Made by a program: the position numbers and the translations under genes | The notes under the pieces: generated by a model | What the model was told of the DNA's origin: nothing | What the model saw: only the letters and a program-made list of their open reading frames with translations | Databases searched by the model: none | Source of the DNA: Maniola hyperantus | Taxonomy: Eukaryota; Arthropoda; Insecta; Lepidoptera; Nymphalidae | NCBI RefSeq assembly: GCF_902806685.2 | Contig: NC_048543.1 | Coordinates: forward strand, 6,552,106 to 6,616,105 | Direction of reading: 5' to 3' | Length of the DNA stretch: 64,000 nucleotides | In this document: positions 11,918-23,826 of the stretch, piece after piece | Layout of the letters: each line of letters starts with the position of its first letter | Numbering within the stretch: the first letter of the stretch is position 1

Positions 11918-12014
11918 CCAAATTTCATGTAAATTTCCCGGATATCCCGGAAAATCAAAGAGTTTCCACTGGATTTATAAAAACCAAAATTCACTCGAAC
12001 ATAGTCGTGGGCAT
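11918..12014 (+). mobile_element. Helitron-like type B, 3' fragment
   Basis: CCCGGAAAATCAAAGAGTTT followed by a decayed GTCGTGGGCATCA end. Confidence 0.5.
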
Positions 12015-13040
12015 CATCAGTAATACTTAAGTGAGTGAAGTCATTACAGAGTTTCAAAACGTATATAACACAGCACCGATTCTGAAGCTCAAGGAGCCCT
12101 AGAGACATATTTGTAGCAATCTCTATTCACAAATACGATTACCATAGCGGAATCCCGAGCGCTCGGAACTAGTATTATGGGAATATTTTGCTGTAACTTA
12201 CAGCAAAATATTTAAATAATGAAAGAAGATATAGAAAAAAATTGCTTATTTTACCCGTTTAAAGAAAATCTCGCCAGAATTTTTTAAATATTATAATATT
12301 TATCCAATGTCATCCTCATCACTATTAATACCTACATGTTATTTTGAATTCAACATTGTATTTCGAAATGCGTTAACTTACCGAATGCGTTAAAAGTTCT
12401 GTAGGGATTTTATTGAATTTTCCGTCAAAAACCGCCTGTGAAATATTATTAGCGCTATTGCCTTTGATTGCCTTGGTTTTGAATCTTGATCATAATTCCT
12501 AGTAATTACCGTAGCAAACAGAAAAATCACTTTTCCTAAGAAATCGCCTGTGAAATCGTTATGAATGAAAATAATAACTAAATGTAGCGATAATTCCGTT
12601 CCTACAACTGCGATAATAATTATTTATTTTTTGCAAGGAACTTTACATCTTAGAGAATTTCAGTGATAATCCCGGGCGTTAACGGGCTCTTGGGTATCAC
12701 TTTCATTTTCACTTAGGGCCACCGACTGCTCCATAACCATTAAATCCTCTTGTTTACTGCTCCTGTTTGTACGGCTCACCCCCTTTCACTTCCTTCCTCA
12801 CTTTCTAACTTATTCACGTTGCAAACTACGAGCAAACAGTGAAACAGTACCTATCGTCCTCTGAAGTCATTCCTGAACGACACGAACAATTTTACATCTG
12901 GAAAATGCGAACGCATATTTTGACCTCGCTGGCAGTAAATTAAATATTTAAATAAGTACGAAAGTAGAAACTCGAACTCTTTTAAACATTTATATTGGAA
13001 ACATAATATAGGAACCTACATCTATCATACAAAATTTCGT
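12015..13040. other. Unique AT-rich spacer
   Basis: No gene or repeat family recognised; includes a small AATATTTTGCTGTAA/TTACAGCAAAATATT inverted repeat at about 12182-12213. Confidence 0.3.
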
Positions 13041-13202
13041 GTACGTATAGCGATGGCAATCGGGGAGGAAACCCGTGGAGGAAACACACACACCCGCACA
13101 GCCCCCGCGCTGGCCCGGTGCTGGCGAGCGCGGGTGAGGTACGGGTGTGCGGGGCGTCCCCCCGCCTCATACCCCGATTGCCACTTCAACCTGTCGCGGA
13201 CT
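13041..13202. mobile_element. GC-rich palindromic element, copy 2
   Basis: GATGGCAATCGGGG at the left, AACCTGTCGCGGAC at the right, with a GC-rich core holding CGCGCTGGCCCGGTGC. See 45915-46069. Confidence 0.75.
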
Positions 13203-13692
13203 TATACTTAAAGTTTAGTACTTTCTATAGATTTTATAATAATATACTTAAATAGAATATCATGAACTTTTTCCAGTCGTACTCGTAGTGGTAATCTCGT
13301 TAAGGAAAGCTATTAAGAAAGAAAGTCAAAATTCAGAATTAAAACCTATAAGTACTTATAAGGCAGTAAAAACCACCATTATATTGAAGATAAATACATC
13401 GGACAGAAATTGGAAACCCTTCGTTTGAAAATATATTTTTCGTAGATAATTGTACTTTGTGACAGATATAAACATAAAATGGTATCCTTATCTCATTCCT
13501 AACATCGGGCACGCACCAAAGTCATAATTCCAGGATGAAGTACCATATGGGCAAAAGCACGCCCTACAAGTTACAACTGATGATTCAGTATTATCTCGTC
13601 AACTTTTGAACCTAGTTGGACAAAAAATAATACAGCTACATCACCACAGACAGCTATATACCTACCAGAGTAACTTTAATTTTATTTTCATA
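13203..13692. other. Unique AT-rich spacer
   Basis: No gene or repeat family recognised. Confidence 0.3.
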
Positions 13693-13863
13693 CTAGATGA
13701 TGCTTGCGACTAAATCCCGTGAGAACTTTTTGATTTTCCGGGATAAAAAGTAGCCTATGGGATGTAAGCTAACTCTGTACCTTTCATTAAAATTGGTTGA
13801 ACTGTTGGGCCGTGAAAAACTAGCAGACAGACAGATAGACACACTTTCTCATTTATAATATTA
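13693..13863 (-). mobile_element. Helitron-like type B with internal deletion
   Basis: CTAGATGATGCTTGCGAC joined to AAATCCCGTGAGAAC, then the type B body to CATTTATAATATTACGA. The GTCCGCGTGG arm of the terminal hairpin is deleted. Confidence 0.65.
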
Positions 13864-13867
13864 CGAT

Positions 13868-14092
13868 TGGACTAGTTTATTCCCACGACTTCTTCCGCGT
13901 GGACTAAAACCGATAGCTATAGCTTTGTTGTTTTGTAACTTCTTGGCATAACTACTTAACCAATTCTAAACTTCTTGAAGTATTTTGTACTAAATTAGAA
14001 GAGAAATAGGATGCCAGGATATTTTTATCCAGGGAAAACAAAGAGTTTCCGATGTGTTTCCACGCAGATGAAATCACGGGCAAAAACAAGTG
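13868..14092. mobile_element. Composite of two Helitron-like ends facing each other
   Basis: A minus-strand terminus (ACTAGTTTATTCCCACGACT, CCGCGTGGAC) is followed by a plus-strand type B 3' part (GAGTTTCCGATGTGTTTCC, AAATCACGGGC). Both are decayed. Confidence 0.45.
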
Positions 14093-14501
14093 ATTTTTTA
14101 AATATTCCATTGATGGGAACAATAAGGTGTTCTGTGTGAATCCCAAAAAAGAAGAACAAAAGGTCATTACGAAAAAACACAATAATCTACCTGTACACGG
14201 CTTCCATAACGAGGAAAATATAGATTTATGTTTTGAGATAAAAACATTCCGAAGAAACGCTGTTAACGATGCCTTACACGTCTAATAGAAATGTGCCGTT
14301 TTCATCACGAAAATGAAAATAACATCGTTTTTGTAGCTCTCTCTTTGCGTTAGGTATATTCCTCAATGTTGGGGGTCGTGCCCCCTTCCTTCTAATAATG
14401 GAAGAAGTTTTCTTTAAATAATAATGCAGTGGGCTCCTATACATTCTTGGACAGAGTACGATATCGACTCTCAGGTTTAACGAGTGATCTATACTTCTAT
14501 A

Positions 14502-14647
14502 CAGTGGCGTGCAGGTCATAGAGGCATAAATGCACTGCTTACCCCAGTTGTAATAGTTCAATGCATATTTTTCATTATGACCTGCCAGTGAACAGGCCCC
14601 TAGTTAACTAGTGCCTACCCTAGCTTTAAACCCTGTGCACGCCACTG
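14502..14647 (+). mobile_element. hAT-type MITE with perfect 8-bp target duplication, copy 1
   Basis: 146 bp starting CAGTGGCGTGCAGG and ending CTGTGCACGCCACTG (inverted ends with one bulge). The flanks are CTTCTATA on both sides (14494-14501 and 14648-14655), the 8-bp duplication expected of hAT elements. No coding capacity. Confidence 0.92.
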
Positions 14648-14799
14648 CTTCTATACCTATAGGCTACTTTTAATAAGTATTGTAAACTGGAAAGATCTGC
14701 TTGTTTGTTTGTATTTGATAAATTCTGAAACTATTGAACCGATTTTAATAATTCTTTCACTATTAGAAAGCTACTTTAGTTACTACTTTACTTTACTTA

Positions 14800-14989
14800 C
14801 AAATTTCAAACCTCTATTTTAGGCCTGTAGGGGTTGAATTTTGAAAAATCCTTTCTAAGCGGATGTCTACGTCATAGTAGCTATCTGCATGCCAAATTTC
14901 GGCTCTATCCGTCGAGTAGTTTGAGCTGTGCGTTGATAGATCAGTTAGTCAGTCAGTCAGCTAAGTCAGCTTTTCCTTATATATATATA
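14800..14989 (-). mobile_element. Helitron-like type A, cut by the solo LTR
   Basis: CAAATTTCAAACCTC through (GTCA)n and CTTTTCC to the AT run, truncated at the CTAG end. The LTR at 14990 is inserted in its AT-rich 5' end. Confidence 0.6.
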
Positions 14990-15544
14990 TGTAGGCTCGC
15001 CGCCATTTAATTGTAAAGACTTTGCTCATTGAACATCGCGTCATCGTCCCCACCGTCATTGTGAGATTATAAAATGAGATGCGCAGTGTGTCTCGAGACA
15101 TTATTCGTTTGGCTTTGGCCAGAGTCGCTTCTCAGTGGATACTATGTGTGTCGTACTGTAGGTTTTATTATTATCATTGTCGTTGTGACCTAATGTGGTT
15201 TCAGTTGTTTGAGGTTATACTACTAGGTTGTGAAAGGTTGCTGTGAGTGTGTTTTGGCGATCTAGACAGGTTGTTTATCGGGTGAGTCCTTTTGTATCGT
15301 TCCAATTTGTATTCGACAAACGTGATTGTTGTAGTTGATGTTAATTGAACTAATTGTGGTGTGCTAGGTTAGCTGGTTGGTCTGGGGCCGGTATGGGGAC
15401 ATGGTGGAGCCGGTCGCTAGGTAGGGTTAGGTTTAGCTACGTTACGTTACGCTAGTGGTTTTCACGTGTGATAAGTGAGTATTAAAATGATTGTAATTGA
15501 AATTACTACCTTCTGATGTCGGCCATCCCCCTTGTTCTCCGACA
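14990..15544. mobile_element. Probable solo LTR
   Basis: The 555-bp segment begins TGTAGGCTCGCC and ends CTCCGACA (TG..CA), is richer in GC than its flanks, and sits inside a run of alternating AT, so a 4- to 5-bp TATA-type duplication fits but cannot be proved. No open frame, no internal region and no second LTR in the window. Superfamily not assigned. Confidence 0.6.
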
Positions 15545-15562
15545 TATATATATATATATACA

Positions 15563-17139
15563 GGATTACAGGAAAATAGGACACGATCCCGTTAAGGGGT
15601 TATAGTACAGGACATTAACTATCAAACGACCCCTAAAGTGGTTATGCGAAAGTGTATCGTTTTCGAGTTATTCATTTTTTTATTTTTTTCTTGGTAAAAG
15701 GGTGTTTGCCACTTTAAAAATTAATAAAAAAAAGGAACAATGTATTTCAGCAGATTTTTTTTTATTTATTGCTAGTACATATCCTTGTTAATAATAAACA
15801 GTTATAAAACTAAAAAAATCTTCAAGCATTTTAAAATTACAGCCCAAAAACTGTACAAGTTTTCGATTTTTCAATTTAATTCTTTGAATAACTTGCAAAT
15901 TTTCTGTAAAAATTGCTATGGCACTTATCCTGCGGATTATTTTAAAAACATCTACGTTTCGTTAGCTATCCATTGGTACAAAAAAATTATTAAAAAAATC
16001 ATAAAATCAAGAAAAAATTACACAACAAAGAGACCAGGTAGAAAATTATAACAAATGCTATTGCTAAAGAATTAAATCAGAATCAATGTAAAAACGAGTT
16101 AAATGCAAAATAGTTAAAGATTATTTTTAATGAGGTCAAAAGGTAAGATAAAATCAGTCAAGTGCGAGTCGGGCTCGCACACGAAGGGTTCCGTACCATC
16201 GTACAAAAAATAACACTTTTTAATTTTTTTAAATTTTTATGGCGGCCATTTTGTAATTTTTAGTATTTATTGTTATAGCGGCAATAAAAATACACATTCT
16301 GTAAAAATTTCAAGTCTCTAGGTGTTAGGGTTCACGAGATACAGTCCACTAACAGACAAACGGACGGCCGGACAGACGGACGAATGAACATGAAATTTTC
16401 ACAAAATGTGTATTTTTATGGCCGCTATAACAACAAATACTAAAAATTGCAAAATGGTCGCCATAAAAATTAAAAGAAAATTAAAAATTGTTATTTCTTG
16501 TACGAAGGTACGAAACCCTTCGTGTGCGAGCCCGACTCGCACTTGGCTGATTTTATATTACCTTTTGACCTCATTAAAAATAATCTTTAACCATTTTGCA
16601 TTAAACTCGTTTTTACATAGATTCTGATTTAATTCTTTGGCAATAGCATTTGTTAGAATTTTCTACCTGGTCTCTTTGTTGTGTAATTTTTTCTTGATTT
16701 TATGATTTTTTTAATAATTTTTTTGTACCAATGGATAGCTAACGAAACGTAGATGTTTTTAAAATAATCCGCAGGATAAGTGCCATAGTAATTTTTACAG
16801 AAAATTTGCAAGTTATTCAAAGAATTAAATTTAAAAATCGAAAACTTGTACAGTTTTTGGGCTGTAATTTTAAAATGCTTGAAGATTTTTTTAGTTTTAT
16901 AACTGTTTATTATTAACAAGGATATGTACTAGCAATAAATAAATAAAAATCTGCTGAAATACATTGTTCCTTTTTTTAATTAATTTTTAAAGTGGCAAAC
17001 ACCCTTTTACCAAGAAAAAAATAAAAAAATGAATAACTCGAAAACTACACTTTCGCATAAGCACTTTAGGGGTCGTTTGATAGCTAATGTCCTGTACTAT
17101 AACCCCTTAACGGGATCGTGTCCTATTTTCCTGTAACCC
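15563..17139. repeat. 1.58-kb near-perfect inverted repeat (750-bp arms, 78-bp spacer)
   Basis: The left arm 15563-16312 and right arm 16391-17139 are almost identical in inverted orientation, with outer ends GGATTACAGGAAAATAGG and its inverse. Each arm includes a CCGGCCAAG-type repeat (GTCAAGTGCGAGTCGGGCTC near 16158 and its inverse near 16530) and the same 88-codon open frame (15785-16051 plus, 16653-16919 minus; three amino acid differences). That frame is AT-driven and not like any family I know. Either a foldback element or a recent inverted duplication; a transcript would fold into a roughly 750-bp double-stranded RNA. Confidence 0.93.
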
Positions 17140-18048
17140 ATATATATTTAGATATAACTGTAGGCATATCAAATTTTACCCGAGCGAATCTGGATGGATC
17201 CGCTAGTTGATAATAATCGATTCTGATGCCCTCCGAGGAACGGAGGAAGGATCAAGGTTAGATTTTGACCTCCGAACTGGTCACTCGTCCAATCTTAACT
17301 TGGGATAGCAATGCTTAATCAGCACTATCGATTGATATGCGCAAATCGATTGATCGACTAGGGCAGAGGCCACGCCGGCCGCGGCGTCAACTTTTTATGC
17401 AGTTCAACTGAATTCATTTATCATTTTTCAATGTATGTTTGTATTCGGGTTAGTTGCTATGTAGCAATTATAGTAATCAATCATTCGTATTCGATCTTAT
17501 CTGCCATAAAGAATTTTCAAATCGATATAGGACATATAGGTAGGTATGCCTTCAGGCTTCTCCTCAGGCTCCTCCTTTGTTTGAAGTGGGTTAAAAAATA
17601 CGAAGATTGAATAAAATGGGTCTATCGTTAAATGGAAACATTTACCGACAGCTTCTCGCCTTCTTGATTAGAGTCGGCTTTATCAAATTTAATGTTCGGC
17701 TTTTTTGCGCCTGTGGAAAATCCATTTTTACTAAGCAAAGAGCAATTCCCAGAAGGAAAGTGTTCATAAATTAAAGTGTTCTCCAGAGGCGAGTCTCAGT
17801 TTCCCGTCACAGTGTAAATAATTGGCTAGCCGTTAAATTTATTACGCAGACAAATTTTGACAAACCGCTGCCTAGCCTCATTACAAATGATCGTGATTTG
17901 TTTCGACTACATCTAGAAAGGTAATACAGACAAGTCTGTTTAGTTTTATATAAGTATCTAGCAATGAAAGTCAACATTCAGCCCGTTTTTTAAGAATAGT
18001 TCCGACTCACTTATTGACTCATTATCGTCCAACTCAAACACTTGAGTT
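17140..18048. other. Unique spacer
   Basis: No gene recognised. CTCCTCCTTTGTTTGAAGTGGG near 17571 is a decayed GAAGTCGG-type terminus. Confidence 0.3.
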
Positions 18049-18209
18049 CGCGACAGGACGACATGGCAATCAGGGTATGAGGTGGGGGGACGCCCCGCAC
18101 ACCCGCGTCCCGCACCCACCTCACCCACACTATCCCGCGCCGGGCTAGCGCGGGGGCTGTGCGGTTGTGCGGGGCATCCCCGCCCCGATAGCTATCTCAA
18201 CCTGTCGCG
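18049..18209. mobile_element. GC-rich palindromic element, copy 3
   Basis: The cleanest ends of the family: CGCGACAGG at 18049-18057 and its exact inverse CCTGTCGCG at 18201-18209, with a GC-rich core of CCCGCACACCCGCG and CTAGCGCGGGGGC. Confidence 0.85.
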
Positions 18210-18265
18210 TACTATACATAGAAAGCTAGACAAGGACTAACGCTGAATTTTTAAAAACTCCCACG

Positions 18266-18383
18266 TGTGGGCAACACAGAAAAACCTGCGATCTGTCACC
18301 CGTGAGTGGAGGTGTGACAGCGCGCGGAAAAAAAGAGGAACGATATAAAAGTAATTAAGCGAGATATAAGTACTAGGTGATTA
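18266..18383 (+). repeat. Left copy of a 118/120-bp direct repeat
   Basis: TGTGGGCAACACAGAAAAAC to ACTAGGTGATTA is repeated at 26931-27050. By eye the only differences are two single-base gaps. Confidence 0.95.
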
Positions 18384-21300
18384 ATTAAGCTAGATATAAA
18401 CTAAGTGGATGTGACAAGTGTACCTGAATATAAGACTGTGGACATTGGAACTGCGTTTGATTCATACTAGGGTCATCCCAAGACTAATAAACCCGGATTG
18501 GAGGTTAAGTTGTTTATATCAGAAGATTGGATGTGATTCATGCCCAAAAATGCGGGTCTATCCTGGAAGATGTTAAAAGTGCCTGTACAAGATGCATAGC
18601 AACATATTTATTAGGTACTTATATCGGAAATTATATGAAGAAACCTACCTGAACGAATAACAAAGTGAATATGAAATACATACAAACTGCAATGGTGCTA
18701 CACTATTACTTTGGGAGTACTTGAGTAGACCTGTGTCGAGTTGGAGGACTTGTCTCCAACGCAACTACTCAAGAGATTGGTTGGAGGAAAGCACCTTATA
18801 CTGTCTGGAACAAGCAGAAGTACGTAGGTCGATGGGTCCAATGCATCCATAGGTTGTATTGAAAGCGGTGAATCTGTGTACTTACCTTCTTACAGTGGAT
18901 GTTCATTAAAGCATGGGTGAATATTAAGAGTGCCTAATGTAAGATTACTGCATCAAAATACCTAAGTAGGTATTTGATAAGTCACAATATTACCAATTGA
19001 TACTTTTAGAACAGAGTAAGTGAAGGCTATAATTATTAATAGTAAGTAGATATCAGCATTATGACTTATTTGAGAGTTCAAAGTAAGGGATTATAGTTTT
19101 ATTCTGACCGCTTTAATGGATTATTATGTAGGGACATACCTAGCCCTAGATTTGATCTATGAAGTTATAAGTAGTATTAGTATTAATTTCAAGACTGGAT
19201 GCAACGCACCGTAGTACTAACACCTTGTATTTTAAAATCGAAATAAGGTAATAAGTGATATGAAATACTTTAAACCAAATAGGCACCTACCTATATTAAA
19301 GTAGAATCAAGAAAACAATTAGATTATTATGTAGGTAAGTACTTGATACATGAGCTAGTGTAGAAATAAAAAAGTAGAGTTTATTTGCTAGAATGTGGTA
19401 CAATTTGGTCTTAAATCTGTTTTGATCTAACACATTCAACCAATAACTGAGTGTGCAAATTATTACCTATAGTACATTATCATAGCATAATAAAATGTGA
19501 AAATTTAGAATGAATAATATCTACTTAACTCATTTATATATAACTTTATCTATCTAGGAAGTAATGTTGACAATATAATTTATTCAAGTCTTAATTTAAA
19601 TCATTCAACAATCATTTAAAAAAAGAAATATGTACATGTGCTTTAGTTAAAAATAGAAATAATAATCTTACAATAACAACGGTCATATCTACATCAATGG
19701 GTCAATCAATGGTTTTAGTGCAAAATTTGGGTTATATACAGGGGTCTGATATAATCAAGTAGGTATGTACTTGATACTGGTGTCGCTTAAATGCAATATT
19801 TCCGAGATTATTCAACTGTTACCATTTTTTTTCATGTTCGACAACTTTTCTGATGATGTACACGACCCTGTGACCCCGACTTGACGATGAGGTCGACGAA
19901 TGTGAGATGAACAAGTGGTTTTGGCCGGCATCTGTGGTGGAGAAGTGCACATAACCTTCAAGTTGTGATTAGAAGCAGTCATGTACCTGCATGGATCGGA
20001 TAAGAACACAGTAACTCTTGGTGTGAGGCCTGTTATAATGATACAAAAGAAAAAAAAGCCATCCCGGGCTGCCTCATTATGATGGAGGGTGTAACCTCAA
20101 GGTATTGTTATGTAATACAGTAATAAGAAGGTAAGAAACATCTGAATACTACTATGGTTAATTGAAGCAAATCTAGTTTACCTAGTAACTAAAATAAAGT
20201 CTTAAAACTTTGAATTGAATAGTCTCAATATGAGTAGTTATTCTTGTTTAATTAAATAATTACATACTTAACTATACACATAGTAATATTTTAGTACAAT
20301 TTAAGGATAGAATGCCTGAAATATGTGTCAGGTGCATGTGTTTTCATTACCTACCATTTAATGTTAGATTTTTGGATTTGGGTCTATGGTAGGCATGGTA
20401 TGGTTGTGAGAATGATAGACAGTGATAGGGAGACTAATAGAGTCGATTGCTAGATGCACCCACTTAATACCTATCTACCGACTGAATAGTCTGTATTATG
20501 TACTGACAGACATAGATCAACCCGCAGGCCCTGCATAATCAAATATGATTTGAGTTCTCTACTAAGCTACTACTGGACACAAAGAAAAGATTTTGGAAAA
20601 TTCTACCTGGGGTGGATCAGCTAATAAATAATTAATTGGTCCACTAGATAAAGTAGGTAACATTGAACCTATTTTGAATCTGTAGGTTTACTTATTCGAC
20701 CAAATTAGAGTTATTAGATTACTTTGAATACCTAGTAGGTATAGGGTATGAAATATCAGGTTTGAATTAATCTAACTATGTACATACCAGAAACAGAAAG
20801 ACATACACCACTTATGCTCACGAAAGTAGCCATGTGGATGTTGGAATTTTATTTGATTCTTATACCAATAAAATTTATATTAAGTGCTAGTATGTACTTT
20901 TGTTCCGTTTGCTCACCCTTGTGAAAATTATAAATTACATTGGCTGCAACTACCATTTAAGGAGAGGTGAGGTTATGAAAGGAAAATGAATTGAATCATT
21001 ATTATATTAACCTAAAGTGAATTTAACTGATCAGATCAGATGAAAATAAATAAATGGAATTGAATTAAAATATTTATTTATCAGCATAACAGTGGTTCTT
21101 TCAAATGTTCTTAGAGTTTTATAATTAAAAAGGTAAAATTATATCAGCTATCACATTCATATAAAGTCACTAGTAGCTGACATCCTCTTATACTAATAGA
21201 TGACATGCATTCGTGATTTTTAGAATTCGGAAAATAAAAATAATAATAAAATGAAAATACGTTTCCACTTCTCATGCTCGTAAGGTTCTATTTTACGCTG

Positions 21301-22325
21301 GCTATAAGAGGACTAAAGTGCGTTTCATGCTGTTATGCACAAGGTATTTATAGGTAAACAACAGTCTCTCTGAATGACATATGGATGAGAAAGAATGTAT
21401 GTAATTTCTATGGTGCCAGTGAACTTTTGCACTTGTATTGAGGTTGCGACCTATACCTACAAACTCATTACAGCTCCCTCATTTAATCCCTACTCTTTTC
21501 GGACAATCTATAGATATGTACTTATAGTAATATTATTGTTACATTTCCTCGCAATCGAAGTGAAAAGCAGTGTTTATAACTCGGCTCAAGTGGCTTGTTT
21601 GGTGCCCTTGTTGTACAATCTGCTACCATAAATCAAAGCCTTTAGGTACTTACTACCTCGGAAAAACACGCACTGAACAACAGGTTAACTACCAAGTACA
21701 TCATAAATTATTTACTGTTGTTATTATTGGATTGGCTTACCAACTTAATAGATGATACTATCTGCTGTAATAATAGAAATTAGAAAGAAAAAAGTTACGA
21801 AGTTCAATTTTTATGTACGAGTAAAGGAAACTTTGAAACATGTGTCTCTAATAACAAAATAGAGTTACGAAGGTGTTATTAAATGAAGTGGCAATGACTG
21901 TGGCAATGTTATGTATTACAGGGTCTGGATTGTTGTATTTCTTTATATAGCCTACTAACACATAATTTTATCATATCGTTGTTTCTCGGGTATAAATAAT
22001 GCACGAATAATTCGATCTCTGACTTAGGTTTAGATTTGAAATAAGAAATGAAATTGTCAGTATACAGAGAAGTGTAAATCTTAACCTTGCAAGCCCCATC
22101 GGATAAATAGTGGAGAAACGGATTCCCTACTTTTACTGCCCAAATTTTGACTAGCTATTTGACTTTGGAAAAAGGAGCTTATGAGATGCATATTTTACTA
22201 AATAAATAAATTATTAATATAATTATTATAAACAAAAGACGGATTGCTCTCTTGTGTGTGTGCCCTTAAATTATATTAAAATTTCAAACGAGTTGCACAA
22301 TTATTATCACTTGCAGACATTACAC

Positions 22326-22476
22326 GTAGGGCGATTGTCTAAAACCTGCATCAATCATTATTGTTCTGATTGGCTGAATTTGTGCGATTCTTGTTGCAAC
22401 AATGCATTGTGGCCAATAGTGAGCGAGCATTAACCAATCAGAGATGATTGCGATCGTGACATTGTAGCTGTCAAAC
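22326..22476. repeat. Dispersed repeat with paired CCAAT/ATTGG motifs
   Basis: GGGCGATTGTCTAAAACC to CATTGTAGCTGTCAAAC, carrying TCTGATTGGCTG and its near inverse TTAACCAATCAGAG. I recognise this as a common lepidopteran interspersed sequence but cannot name its class. Confidence 0.45.
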
Positions 22477-22880
22477 AACCGCGGTAGAGCCCACGGTGAA
22501 CTAAAGATGTTTACTACTGTAGATACCCCACAAATAGTTGAGAATATCGATTTGAGTATTGAGTTCAGTAGTCTCGATAACTAGTCTTTCAAATCATTAA
22601 TCAAATTACTAAAAGCCATAAAGCAAATTAAGAAGAAGATTAATCAATGAGGTATTAAGGGAGCAAACACTTAGCGGGTTTGCCATAACCGTTGACACTA
22701 TAATATTCATTCTATTGACTGTACACAAATAATCGCTTCTGGTGGCTGTCTTGAGGAAGCGAATTAAAAAAAAAAAAATGGTGTTTAATATTGTTATGAT
22801 ATAACGTGTCATTGTTATGAATGTGATTATTATTTTTAGACTCTAAACAAACTGACAACTAGTGAATGAGAGAAAAGGAT

Positions 22881-23826
22881 ACCGACTTATGTATGGACTG
22901 AGTCCTGGTGTGATAAGCGGTGATCCCTGAGAATATTAGAAACGAATACCGACTTATGTATGGACTTACTCCTGGTGCGATAAGCGGTGATTCCTGAGAA
23001 TATCTGAAAAGAATACCGACTTATGTATGGACTTATTCCTAGTGTGATAAGCGGTGACTCTTGAGAGTATTTTATGATAACCTAAGGAGCAAATAAGAGA
23101 GAAGAATACCGACTTATGTATGGACTTATTCCTGGTGTGATAAGCGGTGATTCTTGAGAGTATTTTATGATAACCTAACAAGCAAATAAGTGAAACGAAT
23201 ACCGACTTATGTATGGACTTATTCCTGGTGCGATAAGCGGTGATTCCTGAGTATAGTTGAAAAGAATACCGACTTATGTATGGATTTATTCCTGGTGTGA
23301 TAAGCGGTGATTCTTGAGAGTATTTTATGATAACCTAACAAGCAAATAAGTGAAACGAATACCGACTTATGTATGGACTTATTCCTGGTGCGATAAGCGG
23401 TGATTCCTGAGTATAGTTGAAAAGAATACCGACTTATGTATGGATTTATTCCTGGTGTGATAAGCGGTGATTCTTGAGAGTATTTTATGATAACCTAACA
23501 AGCAAATCAGGGAAACGAATACCGACTTATGTATGGACTTATTCCTGGTGCGATAAGCGGTGATTCCTGAGAATAGTTGAAAAGAATACCGACTTATGTA
23601 TGGATTTATTCCTGGTGTGATGAGCGGTGATTCCTGAGAATATTTTATGATGAACCAACCGGCAAATGAGAGAAAAGAATACCGACTTATGTATGGACTT
23701 ATTCCTGGTGAGATAAGCGGTGATTCTTGAGAATATTTTATGATAACCCAACAAGCAAATAAGAGAAAAGAATACCGACTTATGTATGGACTTATTCCTG
23801 GTGTGATAAGCGGTAATTGCTGAGAA
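22881..23826 (+). repeat. 12-unit tandem array with 67-bp and 93-bp spacing
   Basis: The core ACCGACTTATGTATGGAC occurs at 22881, 22948, 23015, 23108, 23201, 23268, 23361, 23428, 23521, 23588, 23681 and 23774. The spacings are exactly 67, 67, 93, 93, 67, 93, 67, 93, 67, 93, 93. The long form adds a 26-bp segment around ATGATAACCTAACAAGC. A 160-bp higher-order unit (93 plus 67) repeats three times. Each unit carries CTTATTCCTGGTG followed by GATAAGCGGTGATT, able to pair as a small stem. Confidence 0.95.

Noticed and set aside
15785..16051. Transposase gene in the inverted-repeat arm
   Set aside because: 88 codons, AT-driven Lys/Ile/Asn composition, no DDE motif or zinc finger; it opens with TTG rather than ATG.
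22881..23826. CRISPR-like array
   Set aside because: The repeats are direct and regularly spaced, but the between-repeat sequence is itself repeated, unit lengths are 67/93 bp, and the genome is animal. It is a minisatellite.
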